A DNA stretch of 64,000 bases. Origin: Chamaea fasciata (Eukaryota; Chordata; Aves; Passeriformes; Sylviidae). The translations under genes were made by a program, and so were the position numbers. Shown here piece after piece: positions 49,765 through 62,849 of the stretch (the first letter of the stretch is position 1; each line of letters opens with the position of its first letter). The notes below the pieces were generated by a model. It did not search any database, was not told where the DNA came from, and saw only the letters and a list, made by a program, of their open reading frames with translations. The stretch covers positions 91,685,637 through 91,749,636 of the forward strand of contig JARCOQ010000001.1 of the NCBI GenBank assembly GCA_029207755.1. Direction: 5' to 3'.

Positions 49765-52711
49765 CTATAACAAAGACGGAAACAACAGTTACATGTCTTG
49801 TAATACAAATTATTCCCAACTTTCTCACTGAATGTCTTTATGCCTTTAAAAGGCATAACTGTATTAGCAACAAGTGGAAAACATCCAATTAAAGCTGAAG
49901 GAGGCACTCAGGCATAAGACAATTGCCTGGGTTCAAAACAACCCCACAGTAACTTGCACTGGAATTTTTAATTGCTAAGTGAACACAAAGCCTTATTTTA
50001 TGTCTCCCTATCGTGCAGCAGTGCAAAAAGTAGTTCAGAAGAAATCACACCACCAGGAAATACCAGCTTCTGCAGCCCACTGAGCTTCCTTTCAGGCAAA
50101 GACCAAACTGAAGCCCCATACAATGCAACACTAGAATACAGCAGTGATGCTGTAACCCAGCTCTGGCTCTTCTTACTGTTACTCTCCTATTGTCTGTCTC
50201 CTCAGTGCCCTAAAAAAATGTTGACTCTGCAGATACAGATGCTTATTTCCCCACATGAATAGCTCTATCAATTAGGACTGTGTGCAAATACCAGAATAGC
50301 TGTCAGCACAGCAGTTTCCCACTTGCTTCTTGGCCACGCAGCTGCCTTGTGAACAGCCTGTACAAGATATGCCATCCATCTGGGAGTGTATGGGCATGTG
50401 GGATCTGGAGCCCCTGGAAACAGGAGCTGGTTGTACCTGAGCCAGGCTTGCAGCCACCCAGCAGCTTTGGTGCCAAATAAACACGCAGCATAGAAATAGC
50501 CACTATTCCCAGTAGGGCCACTCATACTTCCCATATCCACCTTTAAAGAGCTTCTTGGCAATGTAGGCAAATGTGACCTGCAGCAGCTAAGGAATGGGGA
50601 AAAACACTGAACTCAGCTTGGTGGCATCAGGAGCTGGTTCCCACGAGGATAAAGGACACAGCCAAGAGCATTTAGAGGAAGGTAAGAGGAAAGATGGGGG
50701 GAAAACCATGGGGACAACTGACTACTTCCTCCATTGGCTGTGGCGCCCTAAACACAAAACCTGGCGCTAAACATCTGCAAACTGGAAGGATCCGTGGCAG
50801 GCAAAGCACCTGCTCACACTGCTTGTCCCTATCTCTCTGCCACTGGGGACACCAGCACAGGATGCCCAGATCTCTCACAACCACAACAGCAATGAGATGG
50901 GAATGGGTGATGAGGATACACCACTATTTTAAAAGCATTAGTTGTGATGACTGTATGCAAAACCAGTCCCACCAAAGAGACCTGTCTTCACTGATTAATA
51001 CAATAGGTTGTTTCTCCATTTGAGAATAAATTAACAACATTAACCAGATGGAGGTTTCTGTTTGAACACAAATAATGTCTTCAACCTGGAAATGAAAACT
51101 CGAGTTTGTACACACTTGTTTAACTATTTACATAGTTTGACCAGTGTATGGAACTTTTTAAAGAGACATAGATGACTACGCCAAACATTACAGCTGTTTA
51201 TTTTAACTATTGTAATATATTTTCTGGAACACAATTAAAGAAAAAGGTGGGGTTTTTTTTTTTTTTAGTTCAAGCATTGTGTTTGTCCCACAGATTTCTC
51301 AAGGTAAAGAAAAGAAGGTGGAACTTACATTCAGTGATGTCTCTTGTCTAAAATAACAGCCAAATGCTTATGTTCTACAGAGATTTTCAAGAGATTCTGG
51401 ATCATCCTTAACTAAATCGACCTACTGGTTACAATCAAATGTAAACCCAAAGGCTAAGATAAACTGTTTACAACCTGATTATCCCACTAATGTAAATCAA
51501 ACAGATAATTCATAGGCTAAGCATGGTAAACACACAAATACTGCCAAAAGACATTATTTCATTCTAAGTGGTCTCTTTTTTTTAACACTTAATATGGTTG
51601 ATCTTATTCAAGAGTCCCCAAGTAATTCTGAGTGGGTAATTGGCATTTTCTACCCAAAACCAGAACATGCAGCATCAGCCAATTACTTGATCAAAAACTG
51701 CTTTTATAATTTCAGAAGTCCCTACTTGAAATGCCAATAAAAAAGGTTTGTACAAAAAATTCAGAATAGGCTTAAATATGCACAGAACTTGAATACAACT
51801 GTAACAGAGAAGTTTGTACAGCAGCTCTTCTTGGGTCATCTAGACCACTGATAGTAGCTAAGGAAAGGACAAATTCAACAATGACTTTTCACTTTCCAGC
51901 AATATTGTCCAACAGTAATTCTAAACTTTATTCCAAGTAATCTTTCAAGAAAAGTGATTTATAAGCTGTTTTTACTATTATCTTCAACATCCTGTTTCTC
52001 AAAGTAGATTTTCCCACACAAAATTTAGCTTTGCTTTCAAAGATACATAAATCCTAATCCTTTAAGCATATGAAAAGGCAGATTTTTTTAATCCTTAGGA
52101 GAGACAGAGGCTGTCACTTAACCAAGCAGTTTCACTGCAATAAACACAAATTTTTATTTTGATAGTGTTTGACCTTTTTAGCTTTATGGGGGAACATTAA
52201 CACTTGTTTCAAATTGCTTCAATTTGTTGCATATGTTTCTTATGGCAAGCACTTCACGCCAATATTGAAGTGGGTAACTTTAGACCTCAGGCTCTGAGCC
52301 AAAACTGTATGACTTCGAGTGTCTAAATTTAGACACTTGTCTTAGACAAGGCCCCTGTGGTAAACCAGAGAGAACCAAAATGCAAACAATCTGAGGGCAG
52401 CAGGAGTAAAGCCTGCACTGAAGTCATACTACATATAAACACAGAGGAGAGAGGTTCTCCTCATCTATATTAGGAATTCATTGCCTCATTGATGGCACAC
52501 TGTCAGCCAACAGAACAAGTCAGCCTTTACTGCACTTTAATCAAAAAAGATGGACAACCTTTCTCCCTCAAATCCCAGCTCCAGAGGAGACAAAGGAGAA
52601 CAAAAGTGACGTGTCTGTCAAGGCAAGTGGGAAGGAGAGCCACAAAGTTCATTAGATACCTCCTGTTCTCCCTTGTGACATCATCATATTTCATATCATA
52701 CATATTTTCCA

Positions 52712-53356
52712 GAGTGGCTGGAAGGTGGCCTAGCAGAAAAGGACCTGGGGGGTGCTGGTCAACAGCTAGCTGAACAAGAGCCAGCGTGTGCCCAGGTGGC
52801 CAAGAAGGCCAATGGCATCCTGGCCTGAGTCAGCAATAGCATTGGCCAGCAGGACCAGGGCAGTGATTGCTCCTCTGTACTTGGCACCAGTGAGGCCACA
52901 CCTCCAACCCTCCATTCAGTTCAATTCAGAGGACATTGAGGGGCTGCAGCATGTCCAGAGAAGGGCAATGGAGCTGGGGAAGGGTCTTAAGCACAAGTCC
53001 AATGTTGAGTGACTGAGGCAGCTGGGATTGTTCAGCCTGGAGAAAAGAGGCTCACAGGGAGGACCTTATCGCTCTCTACAACTGACTGAGGGTATAGCCA
53101 GGTGTGAGTCGGTCTCTTCACTTGAGTTGTACCAGGGGAGGTGTAGGTTAGACATCCAAGGAAAATTTTCACAGAAAGAATGATTCAACATTGGAAAGGA
53201 CTTCCCAGGGAAGTGGTGGAGTTACTATCCCTGAAGGTGTTTAAGGAACAACTGGATGCGGCACTCAGTGCCATGGTCTAGTTCACATGGTAGTGATCAG
53301 TCATAAGTTGGACTTGATGATCTCAGAGGTCTTTTTCAATCTAAATGATTCTGGGA
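52712..53356 (+). mobile_element. CR1 LINE, 3' portion, about 645 bp
   Basis: A long diverged match to the CR1 3' region: AGCAGAAAAGGACCTGGGG, GTGCCCAGGTGGCCAAGAAG, CAGCAGGACCAGGGCAGTGA, CTTATCGCTCTCTACAAC, TGCCATGGTCTAGTT, and an octamer-like end CTAAATGATTCTGGGA. This covers the end of the reverse-transcriptase ORF, now full of frameshifts and stops, plus the 3' UTR. It is 5'-truncated and lies antisense to MBOAT1. Confidence 0.92.
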
Positions 53357-55078
53357 TCTCTTCTCTACCCTACTTAGGAAGGTGGAAACTTGCTGTAGAG
53401 TGGCAGTGGGAGACACACTAAATCTTTCATGAGATCAGTGTCAGGTATCATTCAACATTTCACACAAAGGGTAAGCAATGCTTCAGGTGTATAAGAAGCA
53501 TCTTCCTCCCTGCTCTCCTCCTGCCCACCATTCCCCACTAACTTGATCTCAGGGGGACCATGTCTTTGCTGCAGGAAAACAAAGTAATGACATTACTGGA
53601 ACACTCCCTTAAGGGCAGGGAGCAGGGAGGGAAGAATCACAAATTCCTAAACATGAGTTTTGATTATTAAAACTTTGAAATACAAGAGTATTGAATTGCT
53701 ATTTATATTCAGCCTTTCAGGCAGCCATTAAACAGCAATAAAACATCGAGTAAGTTAATACATTAAATGCAGCACCATATCACATATAGTCAATGGTTTC
53801 CAACATGATACTATTTTAACCCTTAGAGTCTACTGGAAAAAGTCAATAGTGCTAAAAATAAGAAGGGAAGTTAACAAAACTATAAAACTCCCACTCCTTT
53901 TTCTTACTCCCAAATTTTGTGAAGCACAGGTTTTTGGAGGGGAGCAATTAGGTTGAATTTAAAAAGAACATCTACCCACTACACTTGCACTTACAGATGA
54001 AGCACAAAGACTTATGCCTAGAAAGGAAGCATTTGAAATAAAACACATTTAGAAGCCTAAACAACTTGCAATCCATCACATTTGAACACCTACCAATTGC
54101 ATTGCAGCCACATGCTGAGTGGTGATTCCACACCCTCTCCACCTGTCCTATCAAGAACTACAGTTACAAACTACCACAGAAACACAGGATCTGATTTATG
54201 TGTGGTGTGATTTCCCTTCCCACATTTTATATATTGGCTATAAGTGCAACCTCACATTGTAGTTGCGCAGTACCTCCTACACACAAACCGTAGTGGCCAA
54301 CTTTTAATTAAAAAAAAAAATAAAAATCAAGAAATAGACCTAGGAACAATTTTAATTTTCAACGCATCTAACATAAAGTAAAAACAACTTTAGGTTTTTG
54401 TTTACCTCACATTAGATGCCTTGAAAATAACACAAGACTAAGATGCAACTGTTTACAGAGAATGCACAATAGAGGGGTTTACTCCCCTAAATAAACCTTC
54501 CAAATGAAAACATATCAGTTAATATAATTTTTAAGTACAGCTTGCCCCAAAGCAATAAATTTGCCAGAAGCATAAGCCAGTGGAAGTAAAGATGTTTTGT
54601 TTGTAGACTGCTGTGGGGGTCCTCACCGCATCACAGGCTGGCTTCTGCACTGAGCAAGCTTCAATGCTTACGAGAGAAAAGACGTTTTCCAAGCACAGTC
54701 TGCTTGACCTTAGGTAATCCTGCAGAGAAGTCTGGCACACGCTTGCTAGAAATAGTTTCCACTGACCTGATTTCACTAAGAGAGGAGGTGGAGTCAAAAG
54801 GCTCATAGCAGACAAGACTCCAAAACAGCGAACATTTATTTCAGGGTTACCTCTGCAGCGCTGAAGCCATGACAAGAAGTTTACACAGTCACACCCTGCT
54901 GTGACAGTAACCATTGCTGACAAGGGGATGGCCAAGCTGGCAGTGAGCTCATACTTTTGCTTACAACAGTAAAAGGAAGAAGTACTGAAGTACATGAGAA
55001 GAAAAACACTTCACTAAACACACTTGCCACCTCCAAAGCAACTTATAATTTCCTTCATGTGATGTGTTGCCCTTTTTT

Positions 55079-55128
55079 TGTGTGCGTTTGTGTGTTTGTG
55101 TGTGTGTATGTGTGTGTGTGTGTGTGTG
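55079..55128. repeat. (TG)n repeat, imperfect
   Basis: TG units interrupted by CGTT, TT and TA variants. Intronic. Confidence 0.93.
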
Positions 55129-56088
55129 AAAGCTCCCAAGCAGTATTTCTTAAATCTTCATGGTAGAAGCATTTCACATAAAAGAGTGTTTACTTCTGGA
55201 GAAGTGTCCAAGGATGTAGTAGATGCGTGGAGCTCTCTAGTAGTGGTTGCCTGCTTGAATTCTGCCTAGTTCCCACACTGCAGCTCTTGCAGGGCTCCTG
55301 TGTATCCAATGGTAAGTGGTCTCAGGGCTGTTTCCAGTAGACAAGCATCCAGCCGAGCAGCAAAGCAGCAAACAGACATGGAAAACAGATTGACCTGCCC
55401 CTTACTCACACTGCACCTGCACTGCTGCACTGCCTCTGGGGACCAGCTGCACACCAGGGCTACCCAGCCCTGCTGGAACTGACACTGCAGCAATGTACTG
55501 CGTGTCACACATTTAGAAGACAAGAAAATAAAAATAACCAACTGAACTTGCAGAACCAGACAATATTTCTGCTCTGTGTTTTAACATGGTAACAGAGTAC
55601 ATCCATCTTTGCTTTCATCGGGAAATTTATTTCCTTTGTGAAAAATGGCTGCTGTACTTTTCTTCTTTCCTCTTGTAGTTGAAGCTAAAACCCACTGAGA
55701 GAGGAAGAAAACAGCAACAAAGCACTAATCATCCAGCAAAAATTCACTGCCTGGGGTGACACTTGTTACTGAAGCATCTGCTTATATATATGGCTTTTTG
55801 AGAGGGCTCTCTCAATGATCATCCCTTTCTAGAGGGTTTGCTGAGAATGCTGCTGCTGCTCCGCATTTGGGATAGGGCGAACACAAAGGTGGTGTCTGGA
55901 GAGTGATGTCCACAAAAGCACTTGTGTAAGAGCTACAGATTTGACACATGTAGGGAGGAAAATTGCTCAAGTCTCCCAGATGGTCTCAGCTATGGTCTCT
56001 CTAAGACCAACAAAAGATTGAAAACTGTGCTAGAGTGTGTGGTGATCTTCACAAACTGAGTTTGTCTTTTGTAAGGAATGGCAGCAAG

Positions 56089-56486
56089 AATCATAGAATC
56101 ATTAAGACTAGAAAAGACCTCTAGGATCACTGAGTCCAACTGTCAACCCAGAACTGCCATCTTCACCACTAAACCATGTCCCCAAGTGCCATAACTGTAT
56201 CTTTTTTGAACACTGCCAGGGATAGTGACTCCACTCCTTCCCTGGGCAGCCTGTTCCAATGCTTGGAAACACTTTCCATGAAGAAACTTTTCCTGAAATC
56301 CAATCCAAACCTCTCCTGGCATAACCTGAGGCCATTTCCTCTTGTCCTGTCACTTGTCCTATGGGAGAAGAGACTCACCCCAGCCTTGCTACAACCTCCT
56401 TTCAAGCAGTTGTAAAGAGTGATAAGGCCCCTCCTGTTCTCCAGGCTTAAGAACCCCAGCTCTCTCAGCCACTACTCATATGAAAG
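56089..56486 (-). mobile_element. CR1 LINE 3' end, antisense, about 400 bp
   Basis: Begins with AATCATAGAATCATTAAGAC, the reverse of the CR1 terminal octamers. It continues through GGGCAGCCTGTTCCAATGC, CCATTTCCTCTTGTCCTGTC and CTCCAGGCTTAAGAACCCC. It is fairly complete at the 3' end and 5'-truncated. It is transcribed in sense with MBOAT1 pre-mRNA. Confidence 0.93.
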
Positions 56487-57211
56487 AAACTCCCACATGC
56501 ACAATCATTCTCTGACATTTCACTGAATAACCTGCAATATTAAGAAATTTTGCTCAGACACTGCAAGAATTCAAAGAGGAAACTCGCTATAGCCCCAGTC
56601 AAGGAAAGGATTGAAACAGACGCAAGTTCCGTACCGTCTGAATTTTATCTGGATGATCATATGCAACTGGCATTTGGTCATGAAGCTTGCTAGACTAAAA
56701 CCTATCAATTACTACTTTCCAAAAATCAGAATCAAGAGTCCTTATTTTAAATAATTTTCCTTAAAGCTATCATATTGCTATACTCCATCTGAGCCTGTGA
56801 TACAAAGGGAAAAAACACAAACTGTATGATATTATTACTGTTTTTATGAAGTTGTATAGGCAGGCAACTTACCAGCAAAATCCTCTTAGCATAAAGAAGA
56901 AATAAGAGAGTTAGGATTCAGTTTTTCCAGGTACAGCGTACAAATGTCATGGAAAACCAAGCAAAATAAAACACACATGCTTTTCTCTAAGACTGATTTG
57001 CATTAAGGAGGAAGCACAGGATTCAGTTACTGTACAATTAGCATTCAAAAACAAATAGGATTTTTGAGGAAGTAGTAAAGAGAAAATTCCTAAATTATAT
57101 CACCACTTAATTGAGAAATAATATAACTGAAAGAAATTTGATAAAATATATACATCCTTTTTAAAACTGATTAAAATTGAAGTGCAATAAGATGGAAATT
57201 ATTTTTCTTAA

Positions 57212-57240
57212 AATCTGGCAGTAGTTTAAACTGCCAGATT
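57212..57240. repeat. Inverted repeat, 11-bp arms, 7-nt loop
   Basis: AATCTGGCAGT and ACTGCCAGATT pair perfectly around AGTTTAA. Small and intronic. Likely incidental, though it could form a hairpin in the pre-mRNA. Confidence 0.85.
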
Positions 57241-59798
57241 AAATGAGTTTTTCCTTAAGTACTATGCAATACATGAAAAACTCTCAAATCAAGAAATAGC
57301 TGCAAGCAGCTTGGCTATAGTTCTGACTGTGGGACTCAGTGACCAAACCTTCCCCTTGCACGAGTTAAGAATTAACTAGTCACCAGCAGGTAAGAAGTCC
57401 CTTATTTCTTATTTCATAACCTGGAAGTGATGTGCTACAGCTTGATCTTTCATTTTCCAGTTTGCTTAAGATATGACTCAAAAGCTACCTCATTCTCTCC
57501 ATCTCTATCTGCATTTTACAAGCTCTGTTCCCAAAATGGGAGGGCTCCAAACAAATAGCACCACCAACTATTACTAAAAAACACCCCAAAAATGTATTTG
57601 CAAGCACACTTGAAAAGGGTTATGTGTGCAAGTTGCCAAGTGCACAAGGCAAATCAAGAGAGCAGATGAGGGATGCTGGCTTTCAGCACTGCTGATGGGA
57701 AACACTCAATGATCATCTGGCTCGTCACTTCAGGGAACTAACATTGGAAAGCTGATGGCAATGGAACTGGTTATGTGCCTATTTGATGTGGATTAAAACC
57801 TCCTCCTTGCAACCAGATATCACCAGACTTATGGGATACTGAAACCTCAAACACAAGTCAGCAGATGACGGGGTTTTTTGTTGTATCTTAAAGACTCCCC
57901 TGAATCCAGTGTCTTGCCTTCTCAGTAGATTTTCCCAGCCACACTCACCCAAAACGGTGGGAGGCTGGAGGGAGATGGGCACAGCTCCACGGTTCTGTCT
58001 CACTTATTTCTGAAACCCTGAGGAAGAACTTGAATGCCATCCTCCCAGCCAGGCCCTGTCCTATTGGTTCCCTATTACCACATGCAACAGATGAGGAATC
58101 ATCAAATATGGGAGAATTAACAAGAGGAGGTTCAGTTTTGCTGCTCATACATGGTAAAACTGTGCCCTGGGAGAACATTTTGTCTCTCTGGGCCATCACA
58201 TCTGTTCAGGTATGTGCAAAAAGCTTCAATGGGCACATATTTACAGCTGAAAAAAGCAGGGTTTAAAACAAATTTATGAAGGTGATCTGGGTTTCAACAC
58301 TTTGGATTGCAAGTTTTTATTGATACCACTACAGTATTTTCATTTATTCTTAGCTTTTAAAATATACCATGAAGGTGCAGTTCATATCCATAGTATATTT
58401 TTCACTTGTTTACTACTTGGTAGCTCTATTTTTGACTGAAGTTTAGGAATTGGTACATATCTTGAAGCACCAAGTCAAAACAGAGTAAGTTCAAGCATTT
58501 TTTTTTCACAACCATTACTATCCTCAAGCTCATCATTAAATAAGAGTAGTTACTTTTTCATCAAGGGAGCAGAGAACACTACCTAGTCTAAAACAAACAA
58601 CCACCATTCCTCTTCTTTCAACCCCAGTCTCATCTGGATCTTTATTAAATGTATTCAGAGGGAGAGAGCTAATATGCCTCACAGTGCATTTCTGAACACA
58701 GTATTCAGAAAAGCATGATCTCTCACATTTCTCTCTCTGTCTCTTACACACACTGAGCTATGGCATTCTAATCCCATTCATAGGCTCCTTGGTATGTCAT
58801 GCTCTTTGAGGACATGCTTTTGTGTATTAAAAGAACTGCAGAAAAAATTACAGAACTAAATTTCTTTAAACATGTAAGTTCCCATTACTGCATCTTCCTT
58901 AATAAAAAAACCTCATGAGTTCGAGAGAAACTTCCCCTCCACCACCTGAGGTTTAATTAAATGCTGAAACCCACCACCTCAAAGAGAGAGACACATGCAC
59001 AAAGACAGCAAAAACTTCCATTCTCCTACTCTGTGCCTGCAAGATGAAGGAGACTTGGAAGAGTCATGTAAAACTTACTGTGAGTTTACAGAAATCTATT
59101 GTGGTATGTTACTAATTAATCTGTCTTCAGACATTCAATTAAACAAGTGGAATACAGATTAGCACACTGGTTTTAAACCATGCAAAAGCATACCTTATTC
59201 TCTCAAACAGAGCACATAGAGTTAGCTGTCTCTATCTTTGCAAAGCATGCTCTGCTGTGTCTCTGAGTGAAATTAGAGACTACAGCATGTATGAAAACCG
59301 TTTCACAGATATCTCAGCATACAAAAAGTTGTGCTATTTAAGATGGCCCCACAAGAGAACCAGTGCTGACAACCCAAGCTGATCTCTTGTGTCTCTGCCT
59401 GAGTTACTCACCCAGCTCCTCCAGCAATTCAGACCTGCCCAAGTCCTGCCCTCACACCCTGGAGTGCCTGGGCTGGGAAACACCTTCCCAGCTGGAGCTT
59501 CAAGATAAATCAGAATGGGGAAAAGGAGACACAGAGCTGACAGCTATGCCCAGGAAGCTGGAAGGAGAGCAGCTCATCCCACCTCTCAGGGCAGACCACC
59601 AGGGAGCAGAGCACCAGCCACCTGAGTCACTCCTACAGCTCCAGGGAGAGACTGCCCAACTTATCCTCGCAGGCTGCTCTGCAGGGAAACCTAGCTAGCT
59701 AACTAAGCTCTGCCTTCCCAACTACACAGCTTCTGGCGAGAAAACAGTAGGAATAATGAGTCAGTGCAAAAGTCATATAGTGCTTATTCCTTTTTTAA

Positions 59799-59872
59799 AA
59801 AACAAAACCAAAAACCAACCAACCAAAAAAAATTCCCACCCAAACAAAAAACAAACCCAAACAAAACCCTAA
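59799..59872. repeat. A/C-rich low-complexity stretch
   Basis: Interspersed AAACC/CAAA units without a fixed period, about 140 bp from the exon at 60014. Confidence 0.8.
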
Positions 59873-60013
59873 AGATCACAACAAAAGCCTCAGAAAAAGG
59901 TTAAGGGAAACAAAATTGCAGGTGCTCCACAGATAACATAAAAATTATTCTTACAACTTACTGAAATCAACTAATACTGATTGATACAGGAACCAGTTTG
60001 CAGACTCACTCAC

Positions 60014-60109
60014 CCGGAAAAATCTGTAGTGAGAATACCATAATGAAATATGTATATTCGGCTTATGTGGCACAATGTGAGGTATCCCATAGCTACAACA
60101 AAGGAGTAC
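60014..60109 (-). CDS. MBOAT1: MBOAT1 coding exon (first in window)
   Basis: Encodes YSFVVAMGYLTLCHISRIY then IFHYGILTTDFS and the first two bases of a Gly codon (96 nt). It corresponds to about residues 108-139 of the human enzyme, a membrane segment followed by a luminal/cytosolic loop. The acceptor is a T-rich tract ending TTTTTAG and the donor is GG|GTGAGT. The exon begins with one base completing the previous codon, so a further upstream exon must exist. I found no match for it between 60110 and 64000. Confidence 0.93.
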
Positions 60110-60430
60110 CTAAAAACATAACACAGAGAACACATAGTTACCAACACAAGTACCAACAAGAACTAGAATCACTCAAATTGGGTTGGGCTTGTTTAGATTT
60201 TTTTCGAATCAGATTGTTAAAAAGTCTGAAGCTATGCTACAAGACCTAGAAGAAATTCTCCAAGGGGACTAATGGTTTTGTGTACCCAGCTGAAACCTTA
60301 CAGAGGTGTCTCCTCATTATGGGGATGGGGAAGAAATGAAAGAAGAAATAGGATCAATTCAAGTTTCACAATTCAATTTTCAAAGCTCCCATCTTCACAT
60401 ATTATTTTGAAATTTCTGTCCAACTTAAGT

Positions 60431-60494
60431 ATTTGAAACCAGATGATTTCCACTTGAAATCATTTCCAAATGAAATCATTTGAAACCAGATGAT
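60431..60494. repeat. Duplicated 17-mer flanking a small inverted repeat
   Basis: ATTTGAAACCAGATGAT occurs at 60431-60447 and again at 60478-60494. Between them lie TGATTTC/GAAATCA arms. Probably a local slippage or replication-template-switch product. Confidence 0.85.
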
Positions 60495-60687
60495 ACTGTA
60501 TGTCAGTTATCCACTACATTATTTGTCTGTAAATGTTCTTTATTTACAACTCTTCCTCAGATCTAGCAAAGACTAAAATATTTCAAGTTTAAGGTATTCT
60601 TTCTCTTGCGATTTTATATAAAGGCAGATGATTGCACATGGCCTAGTCTTTTCAGTTCTCCAAGCTGAAGCACACCATCTTCCAGAA

Positions 60688-60736
60688 AAATCATAGAATC
60701 AGATAGATTGGAAAGGACCTATAAGATCACTTCAGT
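60688..60736 (-). mobile_element. CR1 3'-terminal scrap, antisense
   Basis: AATCATAGAATCAGATAGAT followed by TTGGAAAGGACCTATAAGATCA is the reverse complement of the extreme CR1 3' end. Only about 50 bp remain recognisable. Confidence 0.75.
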
Positions 60737-61163
60737 GTGCGACTGAAGAAGTGTTCCTTAGGTAGGGTGTGACAAATTCACTCTGTGTTTCAAGATGATT
60801 GCACACTTCTGTTGGGCAGGGCAGTAGCATGACTCTATCTTAACACTGAACAGTCTGAAGGCTGGAAATGTTGCAGCGTTTGCATGGGCAGATGCAGCCT
60901 TTCATACAAGTAACTTCTTCCTCTATTTCCATGAGCAAGAAAGAGGATACTGGGGAGGAAATAAGCCGGATGGATGTTTGGAGACAGACTGACACATGAG
61001 GCAAATTACACAGTGCAATGGAGAGCTGGGACACCAGAATGAAAGGCTAGCACCACATGGCCAGGCCAGGACCAGGTTTACTGGTGTCCTCCATGGCAGA
61101 GGTTATCCATGTAGGGGAAAAGAGGCTGTCTTTAGGTTGCAATGCAAGATGCAACCAGAAGTA

Positions 61164-61787
61164 TGTATTCTATTACCAGCTGTTAAAACCAGATGGGGCA
61201 GTGTTCTTTATCTCTTCCAGGACCCATCCTCCCTCCAGGGGGTATCTTCTGTTAGTGGGCCATTAAGGCTCACTGCAGGACTGCTAAAATTACATCATCC
61301 CATTATGAGATGCTCCACCTAGCGGGAGGAACCAAGCATTCCTACCTGGATAAAATCTGAGACTCAGCACACCAAGGCAGCCTGTTTCCACTGGATTCCC
61401 AGAGGAAGACCAGACCCATCTACATCACCATTGGACCTTCAGAGGAAAACTACACCCTTCCTCAGGATCATCTCTGCTCCAACAGAACCACATCTGTCAT
61501 TCCAAGAGGACTCACTTGAACTGCTACCAACACCCTGACCAACAGGATGTCAGGTTGTATTCTGACTTTGTCAGTGTTTTCTTTTTTGTTTGTTTGCTTC
61601 TTTTTGTACTACCACATTTTTATTTTCATTTTCCTAGTAAAGAACTGTTATTCCTCTTCCCATATCTTTGCCTGAGAGCCCCTTAATTTCAAAATTGTAA
61701 TAGTTCAAAGGGAGAGGGTTTACATTCTCCATTTCAAGGAAGGCTCCTGCCTTCCTTAGCTGACACCCGTCTTTCCAAACAAGGACA
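61164..61787 (+). mobile_element. ERVL-type LTR, passerine, probably solo
   Basis: About 624 bp beginning TGTATTCTATTACCAGCTG and ending CCAAACAAGGACA, so the TG...CA ends are present. The body matches what I recall of abundant passerine ERVL LTRs: CCATTATGAGATGCTCCACC, CCTGTTTCCACTGGATTCCC, CACCCTGACCAACAGGATGT and TTTGCCTGAGAGCCCC. An AGTAAA at 61636-61641 may serve as its polyadenylation signal. No retroviral coding frames adjoin it. It lies in reverse orientation to MBOAT1. No clear target-site duplication was seen, and the left edge is the less certain one. Confidence 0.82.
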
Positions 61788-62849
61788 GAGTCAAAGACCA
61801 TCAGACTACAGAAGGAGATGGCACACCCTGCATGCCTGGTAGTGCTGAGCCTCGGGAGGCTGATAAGCACACATTGCCAAGAAGGGTTCCCCCCTCGGAG
61901 CATCCACCACAGGGGAGAACTAAAGGTGAAATCAGACAAGAGGATCAGTCAGCAGACAACTGAAAAAGAGCCAGGCCTTTGTCAAATTATGGCTGGTTTA
62001 AAAAAAAATGAGTTTTTCCTCCCTGGAGGCTAATAAACTGCAGTGTGAGTGACAGTGATGGATCACAAGGCAACCTGCAGGTCATGTGGCCCACAGCAAA
62101 CAGCTGGATGAAAGGCAGACTGAAGGGACATGACAGATTCTTCAGGAGATTCAGAGTAGAATTTATCATATTTCATCTGGGTCAGGCATCCAGTCCTGCC
62201 TCAGCAAGGTCCTTGGATTCCCCTCTCATCAGCAGAGAATGGCAAGCATCCATCCAAAGGCAAGTCACCCAGCTCAGACATGTAACAGCGAGAGACAGGA
62301 TGAAGGATCTAAAATAAGCCTCCATGCTGAGGTGTAGAGCACTTAGATTGAAACGGGGACCAAGCAGGTAGAGATACACTGAACTGCTGCTGCAGCTGGC
62401 AGCATTTCTAATGCTGGATTAATTTGTCCATTTATAGGCCTTGAAGGCTAGCAGCTTCACCAGAAAGCAAACTAGCAAAAAATTACCAGGGAAAAGAGTA
62501 TGAATGTTAAATTATGCAGTTTATTTAATTTGTTCTCTTCCACTGTGTTTTTCTGGGGAAATAAAGAGCCAAGTCTTGAAGCCCCACTCTGAAGGATCTG
62601 TTCCCCTGTATGCCACCTTAAAGTGGCATTGTTCAAGCTTACTCTCAGCTGGTTTGAATATATTGTTATTTTGCCAAAATTAACAATGTGGATGCACTGA
62701 GTCACACTGCTATGGCTAGTAGAATACAATAGAAAAGTCCTAACCCTGTCCTCCCTCAGAACTCCTGAGGTTTTTCAGCACGTTGGATTGCCATTTCACA
62801 TTAACTCAAATCAACACATGACTGTCTTGCAGCAGTGGGTGACATTTTA

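Larger units (their letters stand above)
49765..60013 (-). other. MBOAT1: Large MBOAT1 intron (10.2 kb)
   Basis: The largest complete intron in the window. It contains two CR1 copies (52.7 and 56.1 kb), a TG repeat, an 11-bp-arm inverted repeat and an A/C-rich stretch. No nested gene or extra MBOAT1 exon recognised. Confidence 0.75.
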
